A DNA stretch of 64,000 nt from JAVJSD01 sp040219575 (GTDB lineage Bacteria; Planctomycetota; Planctomycetia; Pirellulales; Pirellulaceae), in NCBI GenBank assembly GCA_040219575.1, contig JAVJSD010000152.1, forward strand, positions 62,001 to 126,000, in the 5' to 3' direction. Below the pieces are notes generated by a model. That model had not been told where the DNA came from. It saw only the letters and a list, made by a program, of their open reading frames with translations, and ran no database searches. Shown piece after piece: positions 54,123-64,000 of this stretch. The position numbers were made by a program, and so were the translations under genes. Positions within the stretch are counted from its first letter, which is position 1, and each line of letters begins with the position of its first letter.

Positions 54123-57100
54123 ATGCCACGGCATCGTCTCTCGCAACTGGTCCGTTTGTTTCGCCGTCGTCGTCAAGACGCCCATCAGGATGCCAGGCGC
54201 AGCGCCAAGCGGCGCCGCACGTTGCAGGTGGAAGCCCTCGAAGATCGCGTGTTGCTCGCGGTGCGCGTGTGGGACGGCGGAGGCTCGACCGCCAACTGGT
54301 CCGACGCGGCCAACTGGATCGGCGACGTGGCGCCGCTCACCAACGATGAACTCGTCTTCGCCGACGGCGCCGCCCAACTCAGCAACATCAACGACCTGCC
54401 CGACGGCACGTTCATCACCAGCATCACGTTCACCGGCGGCGGCTATTCGATCACCGGCGCCAACCAGTTGATCGTGACCGGCGGAATCACCTCCAACACG
54501 CCGGCGGGCGACAACGCCCTGACGGCTCCGCTGCGGATCCTGAACAACCAGTCCATCGCCTCGGCCAACGCCGGCAGTACGCTCGCGCTGGGCGACGTGG
54601 ATACCGGCAGCCTGTTCACGATTACGTTCCTGGGCGACGGAAACGTGGTGGTCGGGGGAGACCTGAGCGGAACCGGCGGCGTCACCAAACAGGGAACGGG
54701 AACGCTCGTTCTGGAGGGCGACAACAGCTATCAGGGCGCGACGCTGGTCAACCAGGGCGTGCTCAACATCCGCAGCGCGACGGCCCTCGGCGCCGACACC
54801 GCGCCGACCGTCGTCGCCGCGGGAGCGGCGCTGGAGATCGAAGGAGGCGTCGGCGGCATCGACGTCGGCATGGAGTCGCTGCAACTCGCCGGCCGCGGCA
54901 TCGGCGGACCAAACGACGACTTCGGCAGCACCGGCGCGCTACGGAGCACGAGCGGCGACAACACGTGGGCGGGAAATATCGCGATCAGCGGCACCGTCGT
55001 GGTCGGCGTTGATGGCGGCAGCCTCGATCTGAGCGGCGTCGTCAGCGGCACGTCGCTGGGTGCGAACAGCCTGGCGAAGGCGGGCGCCGGCACGCTCATC
55101 TTCAGTGGCGGCGATTCGAACACCTACGCCGGCGACACGAACGTCAACGAAGGAGAACTCGTCCTCGGCAAGACGGGCGGGGCCGTGGCGATCGCCGGCA
55201 ACCTCATCATCGGCGACCACCTCGGAGGCGCCGGCGCCGATGTCGTGCGACTGACGCAGCCAGATCAGATCGCCCATCTCGACCTCGCGGGGCTCCAGAA
55301 CCGCACGGTCGTCATCCGCAGCACGGGACAGCTCGACCTCGGCGCACACAACGAGACCGTCGGACCGGTCACGTTCGAACGCGCCGCCGGCGCCAGCGGT
55401 TCGATCGTCGGTACGGGAATGCTCACGCTCGAGGGCAATCTCACGATCAACAGCACGCTGCAAGGTACGTCGGGCTTGACGCCGGCGGTTCTGATCAGCA
55501 CGAACGTCGATCTCGGAACGCGCTCGCGCACCTTCACGGTCAACGAAACCGATCTGGTCAACGGCGCGCAGGCCGCGCCCGACCTGGTCGTCTCCGGCGG
55601 CATCAGCGGCGGCGCCGACGTGCACCTGATCAAGGCCGGCGGCGGGTACCTTTCGCTATTGGGCGACAATGCGTTCCTCGGCGATTTCTACGCGGCAGGC
55701 TTCCTTGGCATCGGCAGCGATACGGCGCTCGGCGCGGGCGACGTCTCGCTTAACGCCACGGTCTTCGCCGAAGGGGCGACACGCACCGTCGCCAACGACA
55801 TCACCCTCGACGGCACGCTGTCCGTTGCGGGGACGAACCACCTCGCCTTCACCGGCGCCGCGAACCTCACCGGCAACCGCACGATCCGCATTCTCGAGCC
55901 GGGACAGGTGACGGAGTTCGCCGGCGGCATCGGCGAACAGATGGGCAGCCGCAGCCTGGTCGTCGACGGGCTGGGAACGGTCGTGCTTTCCGGAGTGAAC
56001 GTCTTCAGCGGCGCACTCACCGTCGGCGGCAACAGCATCCTCAGCACGCTCTCCTCGAATCAGAACCTTACCACCGTGCTTCGCGGTGGGACGCTCATCT
56101 TGCGCGGCGACGGAAGCATTCGCGACGTGACGGGGATCACCGTCAACCAGGACGCCTCGCTGGTACTTGACAACTCGCTCGTGAACCTGACGGATCGAGT
56201 GGGGGACGCGACGATCGCGCTCAACAGCGGAACACTCGACTTTCTGGGCATGGCGGGCGTCCATTCGAGCGAGATCGTTGGGACAATCGACTCGAATGTC
56301 GGCCACAATCTGATTCGCTTGACGCCTGGCCTCGGCGGCACGGTGGAGTTGAATCCCAACAGTCTCACCGCCGACGCGATTGCGGCGCTGGAGTTCACCG
56401 CCGTCGGAACCGACCTGGGTTCGCCCGAAGCTCGGCTGCGTTTTCTTTCCACGCCGACCTTCTCCAACAACGTCATCAATCGGACGTTTATTTCCCATTC
56501 CGGCGGTGCGGACCTGGCCACGTACGACGCCGTCGCCGGCGTAACGCCTTTCACCGAGTACTGGATCGACCCCGTCGACCTGAGCGCCGTGCCGGCGACG
56601 GCCAACGTGCTGCTGACCAGTTCACGCGTGCTGACGGGAAACGCCTCCTTCAGTTCGCTCACGCTGCGCGGCGCCGGCGTGAACCTCGACATCAACGGAT
56701 TCACGCTGCAAGTCGCCACGGGACGGATCCTCGACGACGGCGGCAATTCGATCGTCGATTCGATGGGGGGCGGACAGCTGACGACGGCCGGCGGCGTCCA
56801 CTTCAACATCACGACGCTCGCCGGCACGTCGACGATCGGCGCGGTCGTCGCTTCGTCGGTGTCGGGCACGACCAATGGCGGTCTCACCAAGACCGGCGAC
56901 GGCGTGCTGGTTCTCTCGGCGGCGAACACCTATCCCGGCACGACCGACATCGGCCGCGGCGTGTTGCGGATCACGAACGCGGGCGCCTTGGGCGACTTGA
57001 CCAATGGCACGACCATCCGCGACGGCGCCAGCCTCGAACTGCTAGGCGTCGATGTCGTCGGTGAAAATCTGACAAGCGACCTGGGAGGCGGACCGGCCGG

Positions 57101-60100
57101 CGGCGGCTCGCTACGAAGCGTGGGCGGCGTCGATTCTTCCTGGTCCGGCAATGTGGCGCTGGGGTCGAATGTGGTGACGTTTGGAACCGACGCCGGCACG
57201 CAGTTGACGATCAGCGGCGCGATCACCGGCAATAACAACATCATCAAAGTCGGCCAGGGAACGCTGCACTACACCGGAACCGCGGCGAACACCTCGACCG
57301 GCACGACGTTCGTCAATGAAGGCGTCTTGCGGCTCAACAAGACGGCGGCCGTCAACGCGATCGCCGGAGCGGTCGTCATCGGCGACGACGCTGGAGCAGC
57401 GGGCAGCGCCGTCCTGCGCCTCGAGGCCGACAACCAGATCGCCGCCGTGCAGATCACCGTCAACACCGACGGCCGGCTCGATCTCAACGGCTTCTCCGAC
57501 GTGGTAGCCGCCGTGCACCTCCGCAGCGGCGTCGGCCAGGCGGGCGAAGTCGCCGGGCCGGGAACCCTCACTCCCACCGAAATCCGCGTGCAGGCCCTCC
57601 CCGGCGCCGACACCACGGTGGTGATCAGCAGCGACATCACCCTGACAGGCAACCGCACGTTCAACATCAACGACACGCTGGCCGACGTCGATCTCGAAGT
57701 GACCGGCGCGATCGGGCAGGATGCGTCGGCGCGGGCGCTTACCAAGGCGGGCATGGGCACACTTCTGTTCAGCGGCGCCACGGCCAACACCTACACCGGC
57801 AATACCACCATCAACGAAGGCGTGTTGCGGCTCGGCAAGACGGCCGGCGTCGCGGCGCTTGGAAGCGGCACGATCACCGTCGGCGACAACCTGTTCGCCT
57901 CCGAGGCCGATCGCCTTGAACTGGCCGCCGACGAACAACTGCCCGACGGGATCAACGTCGTCGTGAACAGTTCCGGCCGCTTCGACCTGATGGGATTCGA
58001 CGAGACGATCGGCGCTATGACGGTGACGGCCGGCAAGGTAACGGCCGGAGATGGAGACATGACCCTCACCTCAGCGGCGGCCACCGTCCTGACGATGTCC
58101 GGCGGCCTGGTCGACATGGGCGCCGGCGTGCTGACCGTGAGTGGGAATATTCAGTTCAATTCGGTTCCGTTGATGTCGACGATCGCCGGAAACCTGGATC
58201 TGGGAGGCGCGACGCGAACCTTCACCGTCGCCAACAGCCCCACGGCGATCGACGCAATGGTCTCCGCCGACATCACCAATGGCGCAGTCCTATTCACCGG
58301 CGCCGGCGACCTGCTGCTCAGCGGCGACAACGACTTCGCGGGCGGGCTGACGCAGACCGCCTCGGGAACCAACCTCTCGAACTTCCTCTACCTGGGCAGC
58401 GACACCGCCCTCGGCGTCGGCGTGTACACGATGAATCCCAACGGCTCGGGGCGGGCCCAGGTCTCGGCTTTTGGGGGCCCACGCACCATTGCCAACGAGC
58501 TCGCGCTCAACACCGATTTCGTCAGTCCCACGCTGAACGACCTGACGTTCACCGACACGACCGACATCCAACTCGTCGCCAACCGCACGTTCAACGTCGT
58601 CAACGCCGGTGCGGTCGTCACGTTGGCCTCCCCCATCACCCAGGATGCGACCAACCGGAACCTGACCAAATCCGGCCGCGGAACGCTCTTGCTGCAGGGC
58701 GACAATGCGTATGCCGGCGCGACCACGATCAGCGCCAACGGCGGCGTGCTCGTGCTGGAAGGCGCCAGCGCCTCGACAGGGACGACCACTGTGGGCGATT
58801 TCGGCACGTTGCTGTTGCGTGGGATGGGGCAGCTCGACGGGATCGGCGCGCTCATCGTCAACTTCGGCGGCACGCTGCAGATCGACAACACCGGTGTCAG
58901 CGACGCCGACCGCTTGCCCGCCGTCACGCACACGCTGAACTTCGGCCGCATCGAATTCCAGGCCAATGCCGCCGGATCGAGCGAGGAGATCGGGGCGCTG
59001 TCGATCCAAAGCGACTTCGACAGCAGCGTGCATCTGGTGAACGTCGGCCCGGGCGTCAGCACGTTCACGGCGGCGTCGCTCACGTTCGACGCCGGTTCCT
59101 CGCTGCTGTTCCGCGGCACGGGCGAAGAACTCGGCGGCGGGACCAACGATTTCATCTTCACCGCGGCGCCGACGCTCACCGGCAGCGGCATTCTCAACCA
59201 CACGCGGATCATCGACGCATCGGGCCTCGACTTCGCCACCCACGCCGGCGCGGGAACCCCCATCACCGCGGCGGCGTTCAGCAACGACATCAACGCCGGT
59301 GGAAACGTGAAGCTCACCGGTGCGGGCGGAGAGAACGCCGTGCTCGGCGGCAGCGTCAGCATCGATGCGCTGCTGTTGGCCGAGGGTGTGAACATTACGG
59401 AAGTCGGCGGACCGCACAGCCTCACCGTCACCGGTGGTTTCGTCGGCGTCGAGAACGGCGACAGCACCATCAGCGTGGGAACGCTCGAGTTCGCCGGGGC
59501 GCGATCCGTGTTCGTGGTCAACGGATCGCTCACCGCCGACGCCGTCATCAACAGCACGAACACCGAGGCGCTCACGAAGACCGGCCTGGGCTTGATGGCG
59601 CTCGAGCAGGCGAACACCTTCACCGGGCGCGTGCGAGTCGCGCAGGGAGGCCTCGTCGTTCGCGACGACGCCGCCCTGGGAACCGCCGCTGGAAACACCA
59701 ACACCGAGACGCTGATCAGCAACCGCGCGTTCCTGCTGCTCGATGGTCCGCGCACCCTCGGCGACGAGCGGATCACCATCACCGGCACCGGGTTCTACAA
59801 CGACCAGTCCGGCGCCTTACGAGCCACCGGCGGTGCGAGCAGCATCGGCGTCGGAACGACGATTTTCGCTCGCGGCAACGCCAGCTTCCTCGGCGTCGAG
59901 GGCGGCAGCGATTTGATCATCAACGGCGAACTGCAGGGCGGCGGCAACGCCCTGACGAAGGTCGGCGAAGGCGCGGTGGAGTTCACCGGCACGACCCAGA
60001 CCAACTACACCGGCGCGACGAACGTCAGCCAAGGCGTGCTCCGCCTGAACAAGATCGGCGTCAACGCCATTCGCGGCACGCTCAACGTGGGCGACGGCCT

Positions 60101-63100
60101 GGGCGGCGACGATGCGGACCTCGTCGTCTCGATGGCGGCCGATCAGATCCTCGACACCGTCACCGTCACCGTCGAGGCCTCCGGACGCCTGGAACTGCAA
60201 AATGAAGCCTTCGCCACGCTGAACATTCGCAGCGGCGCCCGCAACAGCGGCGACGTGCTGCTCGGCGCTTCGACGCTCGGATTGTCGGGCAACATCGTCA
60301 ACACGACGCCGCTCGGCGGCACAACGACGTCCTCGCCCGCGGCGACGATCAGCGGCGGCACGATCGACTTCGGCGCCACGCCCCGAATCATCGACGTCGC
60401 CGATTCGGCCGCCGTGCGCGAACTCGAAATCACCGCCGCCGTCACCGGAGTCTCCGTCCAGAAGAACGGAACCGGCGGACTCGCCTTGCTGGCCGACAAC
60501 GCCACGGCGGGACTCGCGGCCTTTATTCTCAACGGCGGAACGATCATCGTCGGACACGACGGCGCGCTCGGTTCCGGCACGCTCACCAACTCGGCCAGTG
60601 CGGCCATCCAGGGCGACGACGACGCGACGCTCCGCACGCTCGCCAATCCGATCATCTTCACCAGCGGCTCCGCCACCACGCTCACCATCGGCGGCTTCCA
60701 GGGCATGGCGCCGCTCAGTTTCACCGGCTCGCTCACCAACACCGGAAACAACAACCGCACATTCACGCTGCAAAACAGCAGCACCACGTTCTCCGGCGAC
60801 CTGAACAACAATGCCCGCGCGCTGACCTTCAACACCGCCGGCAGCATCACCACGCCGGCGCAGAACACCACCACGTTCCATGGGCAGATGCAGAACCTGA
60901 CCACGCTGACGAAGTCGGGCTTCGGCACCTTGATCTCGACGAATGTCAACGCGCAGACGGGCGCTACGTTGATCACGCAGGGCGTGCTGCGGATCGCCGA
61001 CTCCGGCGGTCTGGGCGCCGCCGACGGCGACGTCGGCACGCGGACCAACATTTCGGCGAACGCCTCGCTCGAACTCGACAACGTCGTCATCGGCGACGAA
61101 CTGCTGGTGATCAACGCCACCACCGCTTACCTCGACGGCGACGAATTGGCCATCCCTGGCACGCAGATTCTCCGCGGCATCGGCAGTTTGCGGAACGTGG
61201 GAGGCGTGAGCACGTGGGGCACGGGCGCCACGCGCGTGTTCCTGGGCGCCAATCCTTCCGACATCTTCGTGGCTGGCGGATCGATGCTCACGCTGAGCGC
61301 CGATCTGATCGGCTCGGGAACGATCACTCCCACGCCGGCGACGTCCGGGGCGAACGGCCTGGAAAAGCTGGGCGACGGCGAACTGGTCCTGGGCGGAACG
61401 ACGGCCAACCATTTCACCGGCCAGACCAGCGTACTCGAAGGGACGCTGACGCTCAGCAAGGCTCCCGGCGACAACGCACTCGGCGGCACGCTGCTCGTGG
61501 GCGACGGCCTGGGCGCCGACATCCTGCGATGGAACGCCTCGGAGCAATTGCCGAACGTCGCGATCATCGCCCACCACTCGGGCATGCTCGACCTGAACGG
61601 CCAGATGGAGACGGTCACCACGTCGCCGGTCTTCGGCATCGGCCCCAATTCGAGCGCCAGCGTCGTCGGGGGTGGTCAGCTGCAGGCCGCCGCGATCTTC
61701 ATCGCGGTCGATCGCCGCGCCACGGCGGCCTCCGCACCGGTGTTGTTCAGCGCGGACTACAACTTCGGCGCCGTCGCAGCCAACACCAACCGCGAATTCC
61801 GCGTTCCTGACGGTCCCGCCGCCGAGGAGTTCGTCATCGATGGCGCCATCAGCGGCTCGTTCGCCACCGGCGGCCGCGGCCTGATCAAGTCGGGCTACGG
61901 CGCGCTGCGTTTCACGGGTGCGGCGCCGCACACCTACGCCGCCGGAACCACAGGCATCACGAACGTCACCGGAGGAACGCTCGTACTCGACAAGGGCGAC
62001 TCAATCCTGGCCGTGCCTGGCACGTTGACCGTCGGAAACGGGATCGGCGAGCAGGACATGGATCGCGTCGTCTCGCTGTTCCACGACCAGATCGCCGGCG
62101 TGAATACAACCACCATCAACGCCTCCGGCCTGCTCGACCTGACGAACGTCAACAACACGATTGGAACCATGACGATCGTCGCCGGCTTGCGGGCGGGCGG
62201 CCGCATCGTGACCGGCGGCGGAACGCTCGTCTCCGGCAACACGATTACCGTCAACGTTTTGGGCACGGGTGAAACCAGCGCGAGGATCGAGGGACAGGTC
62301 GACCTGGGCGGCGGAGCACGCACTTTCACTGTCAACACACGCCAGGCGACCCTCGATACGCCCGACGAATTCCAGGTGCTCAACCTCGCCGGCGCCACCG
62401 GCGGCACGTACACCCTCACCTTCCGCGGGCACACCACGACCGACATCGCCTTCGACGCGCCGGCGACCGGCGGCGGTTCCGTCGAGGCGGCCCTCCGCGC
62501 CTTGCAGACGATCACCGGCACGAACATCTCAGTGCAAAACCCCTCGCCCGGCGTGTACTACCTCTTCTTCCGCGACGCCCTCGGCAAATTCAACGTCGAC
62601 CAGATTGAGATCGACGCCGCCTTGCTCACCGGAACCGTCGGCCCCGCCGTGGTGACGACCCGGCATCACGGTTTCGAAACGACCGAACTCGACATGCCGG
62701 CGATCCTCTCCAATGGTTCGCTCACCAAGGGCGGCGCCGGCGCGATGCGTCTCTCGGGCGCCAACGTCCACACCGCCACCACGCTCAGCGCGGGGTTCCT
62801 CGCACTGGGCGCCGACAGCAATCTTCCCACCAGCAGCCCCGTCGGGTTGGGCGTGCTTACGCTCGGCGGTGGGCAACTCCGCGCCGACGGCGGCGATCGG
62901 ATGCTCGAGAATTCGATCACTCCCTCGGGCGGAACCTTGCAGTTTTCCGGCGGCAACGACATCACCCTCAGCCCCGCAGTCTTCCAATTCACCGGCAACC
63001 GCACGTTCTTCGTCGCGAACGAGGAACTGACAGTGACCGTCGCCACGCCCATCACGCAAAACAGCGGTTCGCGCGTGCTGACGAAAACCGGCGCGGGGAC

Positions 63101-64000
63101 GCTACTCCTCAATGCCGTCAACACCTATGCCGGGGCGACGAACGTGAACGCCGGAACCCTGGGAGGAACGGGAAGGGTCGCCGCGCTGAACATCGACAAC
63201 CTGGCGACGGCGGCGCCCTTCGCCAACCCGTCGAATCTGTCTCCAGGCGTCAGCCCAGGGATCTTCAGCTCCGGCAACGTCACGTTCAACGTCAACTCGA
63301 GTTTCACCGTCGAGTTGACGGGCCCTGTCGGGCCGGGTTCGCCGGTCGCCGGCGTCGATTACGATCAGCTCGATGTGACGGGAACCGTCAATCTCGGCGC
63401 GGGCAGCCTGGCTGAACTGGTGTTGAACATCGCCCCCACCTTCACCCCCGCGCCGTTTAGCCGTTTCGCCATAATCAACAACGACGGCGCCGACGCAGTC
63501 AACAACACATTCGTCGGACTACCCGACGGCGCCATGTTCGTCGTCGCCGACCGCCTGTTCCGCATCGACTACGACCTCGACGCCGTCACCGGACTCGCCG
63601 GCAACGATGTCGTGCTTACGCTGCTGCCGCCGAATGCGGTCTATGTCGACGACACTTGGACGGGAACAGCGCCCGGCGACGACCCCGAGCCGGGCCTCGG
63701 ACTGCCGCTGGTGTTCAACTACAACGCCTTCGACAACCTGCCCGACGCGTTGGCGTTCGTGGCCGACAGCGGCGACGTGATCGTCTACGGCGGGAGCTAC
63801 GCCGCCGCGCTCGACATCAACAAAGACGCAACCTTCCAGACGCGCACCAATCCGTTTGTTCCCGGAGACACTTTGGTCGACATCACCGGCGCGGTGACGC
63901 TGACGAACTCGGCGACGTTCAACATGGACGACGCCGACCTGCGATTCGGCGCGTCCATCGACGCCGCAGCGGCCGGCGTGCAGACGCTCACGGTCAACGG
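54123..64000 (+). CDS. Giant autotransporter-associated beta-strand repeat (PATR) surface protein, 3' end missing
   Basis: At least 3292 residues from ATG at 54123 (AGAAGG upstream); open to the window edge. The N-terminus is Arg-rich followed by LQVEALEDRVLLAVRVW, the LEDR-LLA type signal of planctomycete giant exported proteins. The rest is beta-helix-like, Gly/Thr/Asn-rich, with at least 13 PATR units of the form LTKxGxGTLxLxGxNxYxGxTxVNxGVLxL, for example at about 54680, 55065, 56885, 57240, 57740, 58660, 59570, 59950, 60900, 61360, 61880, 62720 and 63075. From about 63640 the spacing changes (YVDDTWTGTAPGDDPE), suggesting a new domain type. Probably cell surface or adhesion. Confidence 0.88.
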   Translation, partial: MPRHRLSQLVRLFRRRRQDAHQDARRSAKRRRTLQVEALEDRVLLAVRVWDGGGSTANWSDAANWIGDVAPLTNDELVFADGAAQLSNINDLPDGTFITSITFTGGGYSITGANQLIVTGGITSNTPAGDNALTAPLRILNNQSIASANAGSTLALGDVDTGSLFTITFLGDGNVVVGGDLSGTGGVTKQGTGTLVLEGDNSYQGATLVNQGVLNIRSATALGADTAPTVVAAGAALEIEGGVGGIDVGMESLQLAGRGIGGPNDDFGSTGALRSTSGDNTWAGNIAISGTVVVGVDGGSLDLSGVVSGTSLGANSLAKAGAGTLIFSGGDSNTYAGDTNVNEGELVLGKTGGAVAIAGNLIIGDHLGGAGADVVRLTQPDQIAHLDLAGLQNRTVVIRSTGQLDLGAHNETVGPVTFERAAGASGSIVGTGMLTLEGNLTINSTLQGTSGLTPAVLISTNVDLGTRSRTFTVNETDLVNGAQAAPDLVVSGGISGGADVHLIKAGGGYLSLLGDNAFLGDFYAAGFLGIGSDTALGAGDVSLNATVFAEGATRTVANDITLDGTLSVAGTNHLAFTGAANLTGNRTIRILEPGQVTEFAGGIGEQMGSRSLVVDGLGTVVLSGVNVFSGALTVGGNSILSTLSSNQNLTTVLRGGTLILRGDGSIRDVTGITVNQDASLVLDNSLVNLTDRVGDATIALNSGTLDFLGMAGVHSSEIVGTIDSNVGHNLIRLTPGLGGTVELNPNSLTADAIAALEFTAVGTDLGSPEARLRFLSTPTFSNNVINRTFISHSGGADLATYDAVAGVTPFTEYWIDPVDLSAVPATANVLLTSSRVLTGNASFSSLTLRGAGVNLDINGFTLQVATGRILDDGGNSIVDSMGGGQLTTAGGVHFNITTLAGTSTIGAVVASSVSGTTNGGLTKTGDGVLVLSAANTYPGTTDIGRGVLRITNAGALGDLTNGTTIRDGASLELLGVDVVGENLTSDLGGGPAGGGSLRSVGGVDSSWSGNVALGSNVVTFGTDAGTQLTISGAITGNNNIIKVGQGTLHYTGTAANTSTGTTFVNEGVLRLNKTAAVNAIAGAVVIGDDAGAAGSAVLRLEADNQIAAVQITVNTDGRLDLNGFSDVVAAVHLRSGVGQAGEVAGPGTLTPTEIRVQALPGADTTVVISSDITLTGNRTFNINDTLADVDLEVTGAIGQDASARALTKAGMGTLLFSGATANTYTGNTTINEGVLRLGKTAGVAALGSGTITVGDNLFASEADRLELAADEQLPDGINVVVNSSGRFDLMGFDETIGAMTVTAGKVTAGDGDMTLTSAAATVLTMSGGLVDMGAGVLTVSGNIQFNSVPLMSTIAGNLDLGGATRTFTVANSPTAIDAMVSADITNGAVLFTGAGDLLLSGDNDFAGGLTQTASGTNLSNFLYLGSDTALGVGVYTMNPNGSGRAQVSAFGGPRTIANELALNTDFVSPTLNDLTFTDTTDIQLVANRTFNVVNAGAVVTLASPITQDATNRNLTKSGRGTLLLQGDNAYAGATTISANGGVLVLEGASASTGTTTVGDFGTLLLRGMGQLDGIGALIVNFGGTLQIDNTGVSDADRLPAVTHTLNFGRIEFQANAAGSSEEIGALSIQSDFDSSVHLVNVGPGVSTFTAASLTFDAGSSLLFRGTGEELGGGTNDFIFTAAPTLTGSGILNHTRIIDASGLDFATHAGAGTPITAAAFSNDINAGGNVKLTGAGGENAVLGGSVSIDALLLAEGVNITEVGGPHSLTVTGGFVGVENGDSTISVGTLEFAGARSVFVVNGSLTADAVINSTNTEALTKTGLGLMALEQANTFTGRVRVAQGGLVVRDDAALGTAAGNTNTETLISNRAFLLLDGPRTLGDERITITGTGFYNDQSGALRATGGASSIGVGTTIFARGNASFLGVEGGSDLIINGELQGGGNALTKVGEGAVEFTGTTQTNYTGATNVSQGVLRLNKIGVNAIRGTLNVGDGLGGDDADLVVSMAADQILDTVTVTVEASGRLELQNEAFATLNIRSGARNSGDVLLGASTLGLSGNIVNTTPLGGTTTSSPAATISGGTIDFGATPRIIDVADSAAVRELEITAAVTGVSVQKNGTGGLALLADNATAGLAAFILNGGTIIVGHDGALGSGTLTNSASAAIQGDDDATLRTLANPIIFTSGSATTLTIGGFQGMAPLSFTGSLTNTGNNNRTFTLQNSSTTFSGDLNNNARALTFNTAGSITTPAQNTTTFHGQMQNLTTLTKSGFGTLISTNVNAQTGATLITQGVLRIADSGGLGAADGDVGTRTNISANASLELDNVVIGDELLVINATTAYLDGDELAIPGTQILRGIGSLRNVGGVSTWGTGATRVFLGANPSDIFVAGGSMLTLSADLIGSGTITPTPATSGANGLEKLGDGELVLGGTTANHFTGQTSVLEGTLTLSKAPGDNALGGTLLVGDGLGADILRWNASEQLPNVAIIAHHSGMLDLNGQMETVTTSPVFGIGPNSSASVVGGGQLQAAAIFIAVDRRATAASAPVLFSADYNFGAVAANTNREFRVPDGPAAEEFVIDGAISGSFATGGRGLIKSGYGALRFTGAAPHTYAAGTTGITNVTGGTLVLDKGDSILAVPGTLTVGNGIGEQDMDRVVSLFHDQIAGVNTTTINASGLLDLTNVNNTIGTMTIVAGLRAGGRIVTGGGTLVSGNTITVNVLGTGETSARIEGQVDLGGGARTFTVNTRQATLDTPDEFQVLNLAGATGGTYTLTFRGHTTTDIAFDAPATGGGSVEAALRALQTITGTNISVQNPSPGVYYLFFRDALGKFNVDQIEIDAALLTGTVGPAVVTTRHHGFETTELDMPAILSNGSLTKGGAGAMRLSGANVHTATTLSAGFLALGADSNLPTSSPVGLGVLTLGGGQLRADGGDRMLENSITPSGGTLQFSGGNDITLSPAVFQFTGNRTFFVANEELTVTVATPITQNSGSRVLTKTGAGTLLLNAVNTYAGATNVNAGTLGGTGRVAALNIDNLATAAPFANPSNLSPGVSPGIFSSGNVTFNVNSSFTVELTGPVGPGSPVAGVDYDQLDVTGTVNLGAGSLAELVLNIAPTFTPAPFSRFAIINNDGADAVNNTFVGLPDGAMFVVADRLFRIDYDLDAVTGLAGNDVVLTLLPPNAVYVDDTWTGTAPGDDPEPGLGLPLVFNYNAFDNLPDALAFVADSGDVIVYGGSYAAALDINKDATFQTRTNPFVPGDTLVDITGAVTLTNSATFNMDDADLRFGASIDAAAAGVQTLTVN

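Noticed and set aside
59817..61931. 704-codon minus-strand frame inside the giant gene
   Set aside because: The plus frame carries regular PATR repeats without a stop for 9.8 kb; the minus frames are by-products of codon bias.
54123..64000. CRISPR-like periodic repeats in the giant gene
   Set aside because: The repeats are protein-level, degenerate at DNA level, with no constant direct repeat or unique spacers.

Overview
The window looks like a chromosomal segment of a high-GC planctomycete, probably Pirellulales-like. Three things point there: several predicted secreted cytochrome proteins of the DUF1549/DUF1553 and DUF1587/1592/1588/1585 type with twin-arginine DUF1552 partners; a sulfatase, a secreted FAD oxidoreductase and a DUF4838 protein typical of that phylum; and a giant repeat protein at the right edge that begins with the planctomycete LEDRVLLA-type export motif. 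All names rest on motifs read by eye; no database search was possible.

Layout. 1-1.7 kb: end of a sugar isomerase/epimerase gene overlapping a ROK sugar kinase. 1.9-4.6 kb: two tandem secreted cyclophilins. 5-8.2 kb: rsmD, a short-chain dehydrogenase and a vWA protein. 8.7-11.6 kb: an overlapping three-gene poly-gamma-glutamate operon (capB, capC, pgsW-like). 11.9-16 kb: alkaline phosphatase and a DUF1549/DUF1553 protein. 16-19 kb: DUF4404, an HtrA-like pseudoprotease and an intact HtrA-like protease. 19-24.1 kb: dimethylargininase-type hydrolase, DUF4838 protein, HNH nuclease with a clear terminator, and a small Cys-rich protein. 24.3-34.5 kb (minus strand): sulfatase, FAD oxidoreductase, BON protein, a DUF1592-type/DUF1552 pair and a small secreted protein.

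34.7-38.5 kb is the most unusual part. A Ro60 (TROVE plus vWA) gene on the minus strand is preceded, on the same strand, by an array of structured RNA elements that share one two-strand helix (5' strand with ACTGCC then GGAGTNCAT; 3' strand with CTCTG then CNTCGT). I read these as a family of bacterial Y RNAs. One carries a circularly permuted tRNA mimic. One carries what looks like a circularly permuted mini copy of 23S rRNA around helix 69, including an 18-base block that I recall as identical to the universal rRNA sequence. One carries a T-arm plus a closed hairpin. Two are minimal. The Ro60 leader itself has the same helix strand. An intact tRNA-Cys gene heads the array, and a two-gene nucleotidyltransferase module on the plus strand interrupts it.

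38.7-42.6 kb: a PyrD-like barrel fused to a membrane domain, and an MscS-type channel. 42.8-51 kb: two more DUF1592/DUF1552 pairs, one with its cytochrome gene split by an in-frame TGA. 51-52.9 kb: a patch of lower GC with a REP-like palindrome, a small orphan gene and a remnant of a large repetitive protein. 52.9-54 kb: a possible NlpC/P60-like protein. 54.1 kb to the edge: a giant autotransporter-associated beta-strand repeat protein, open at the window end.
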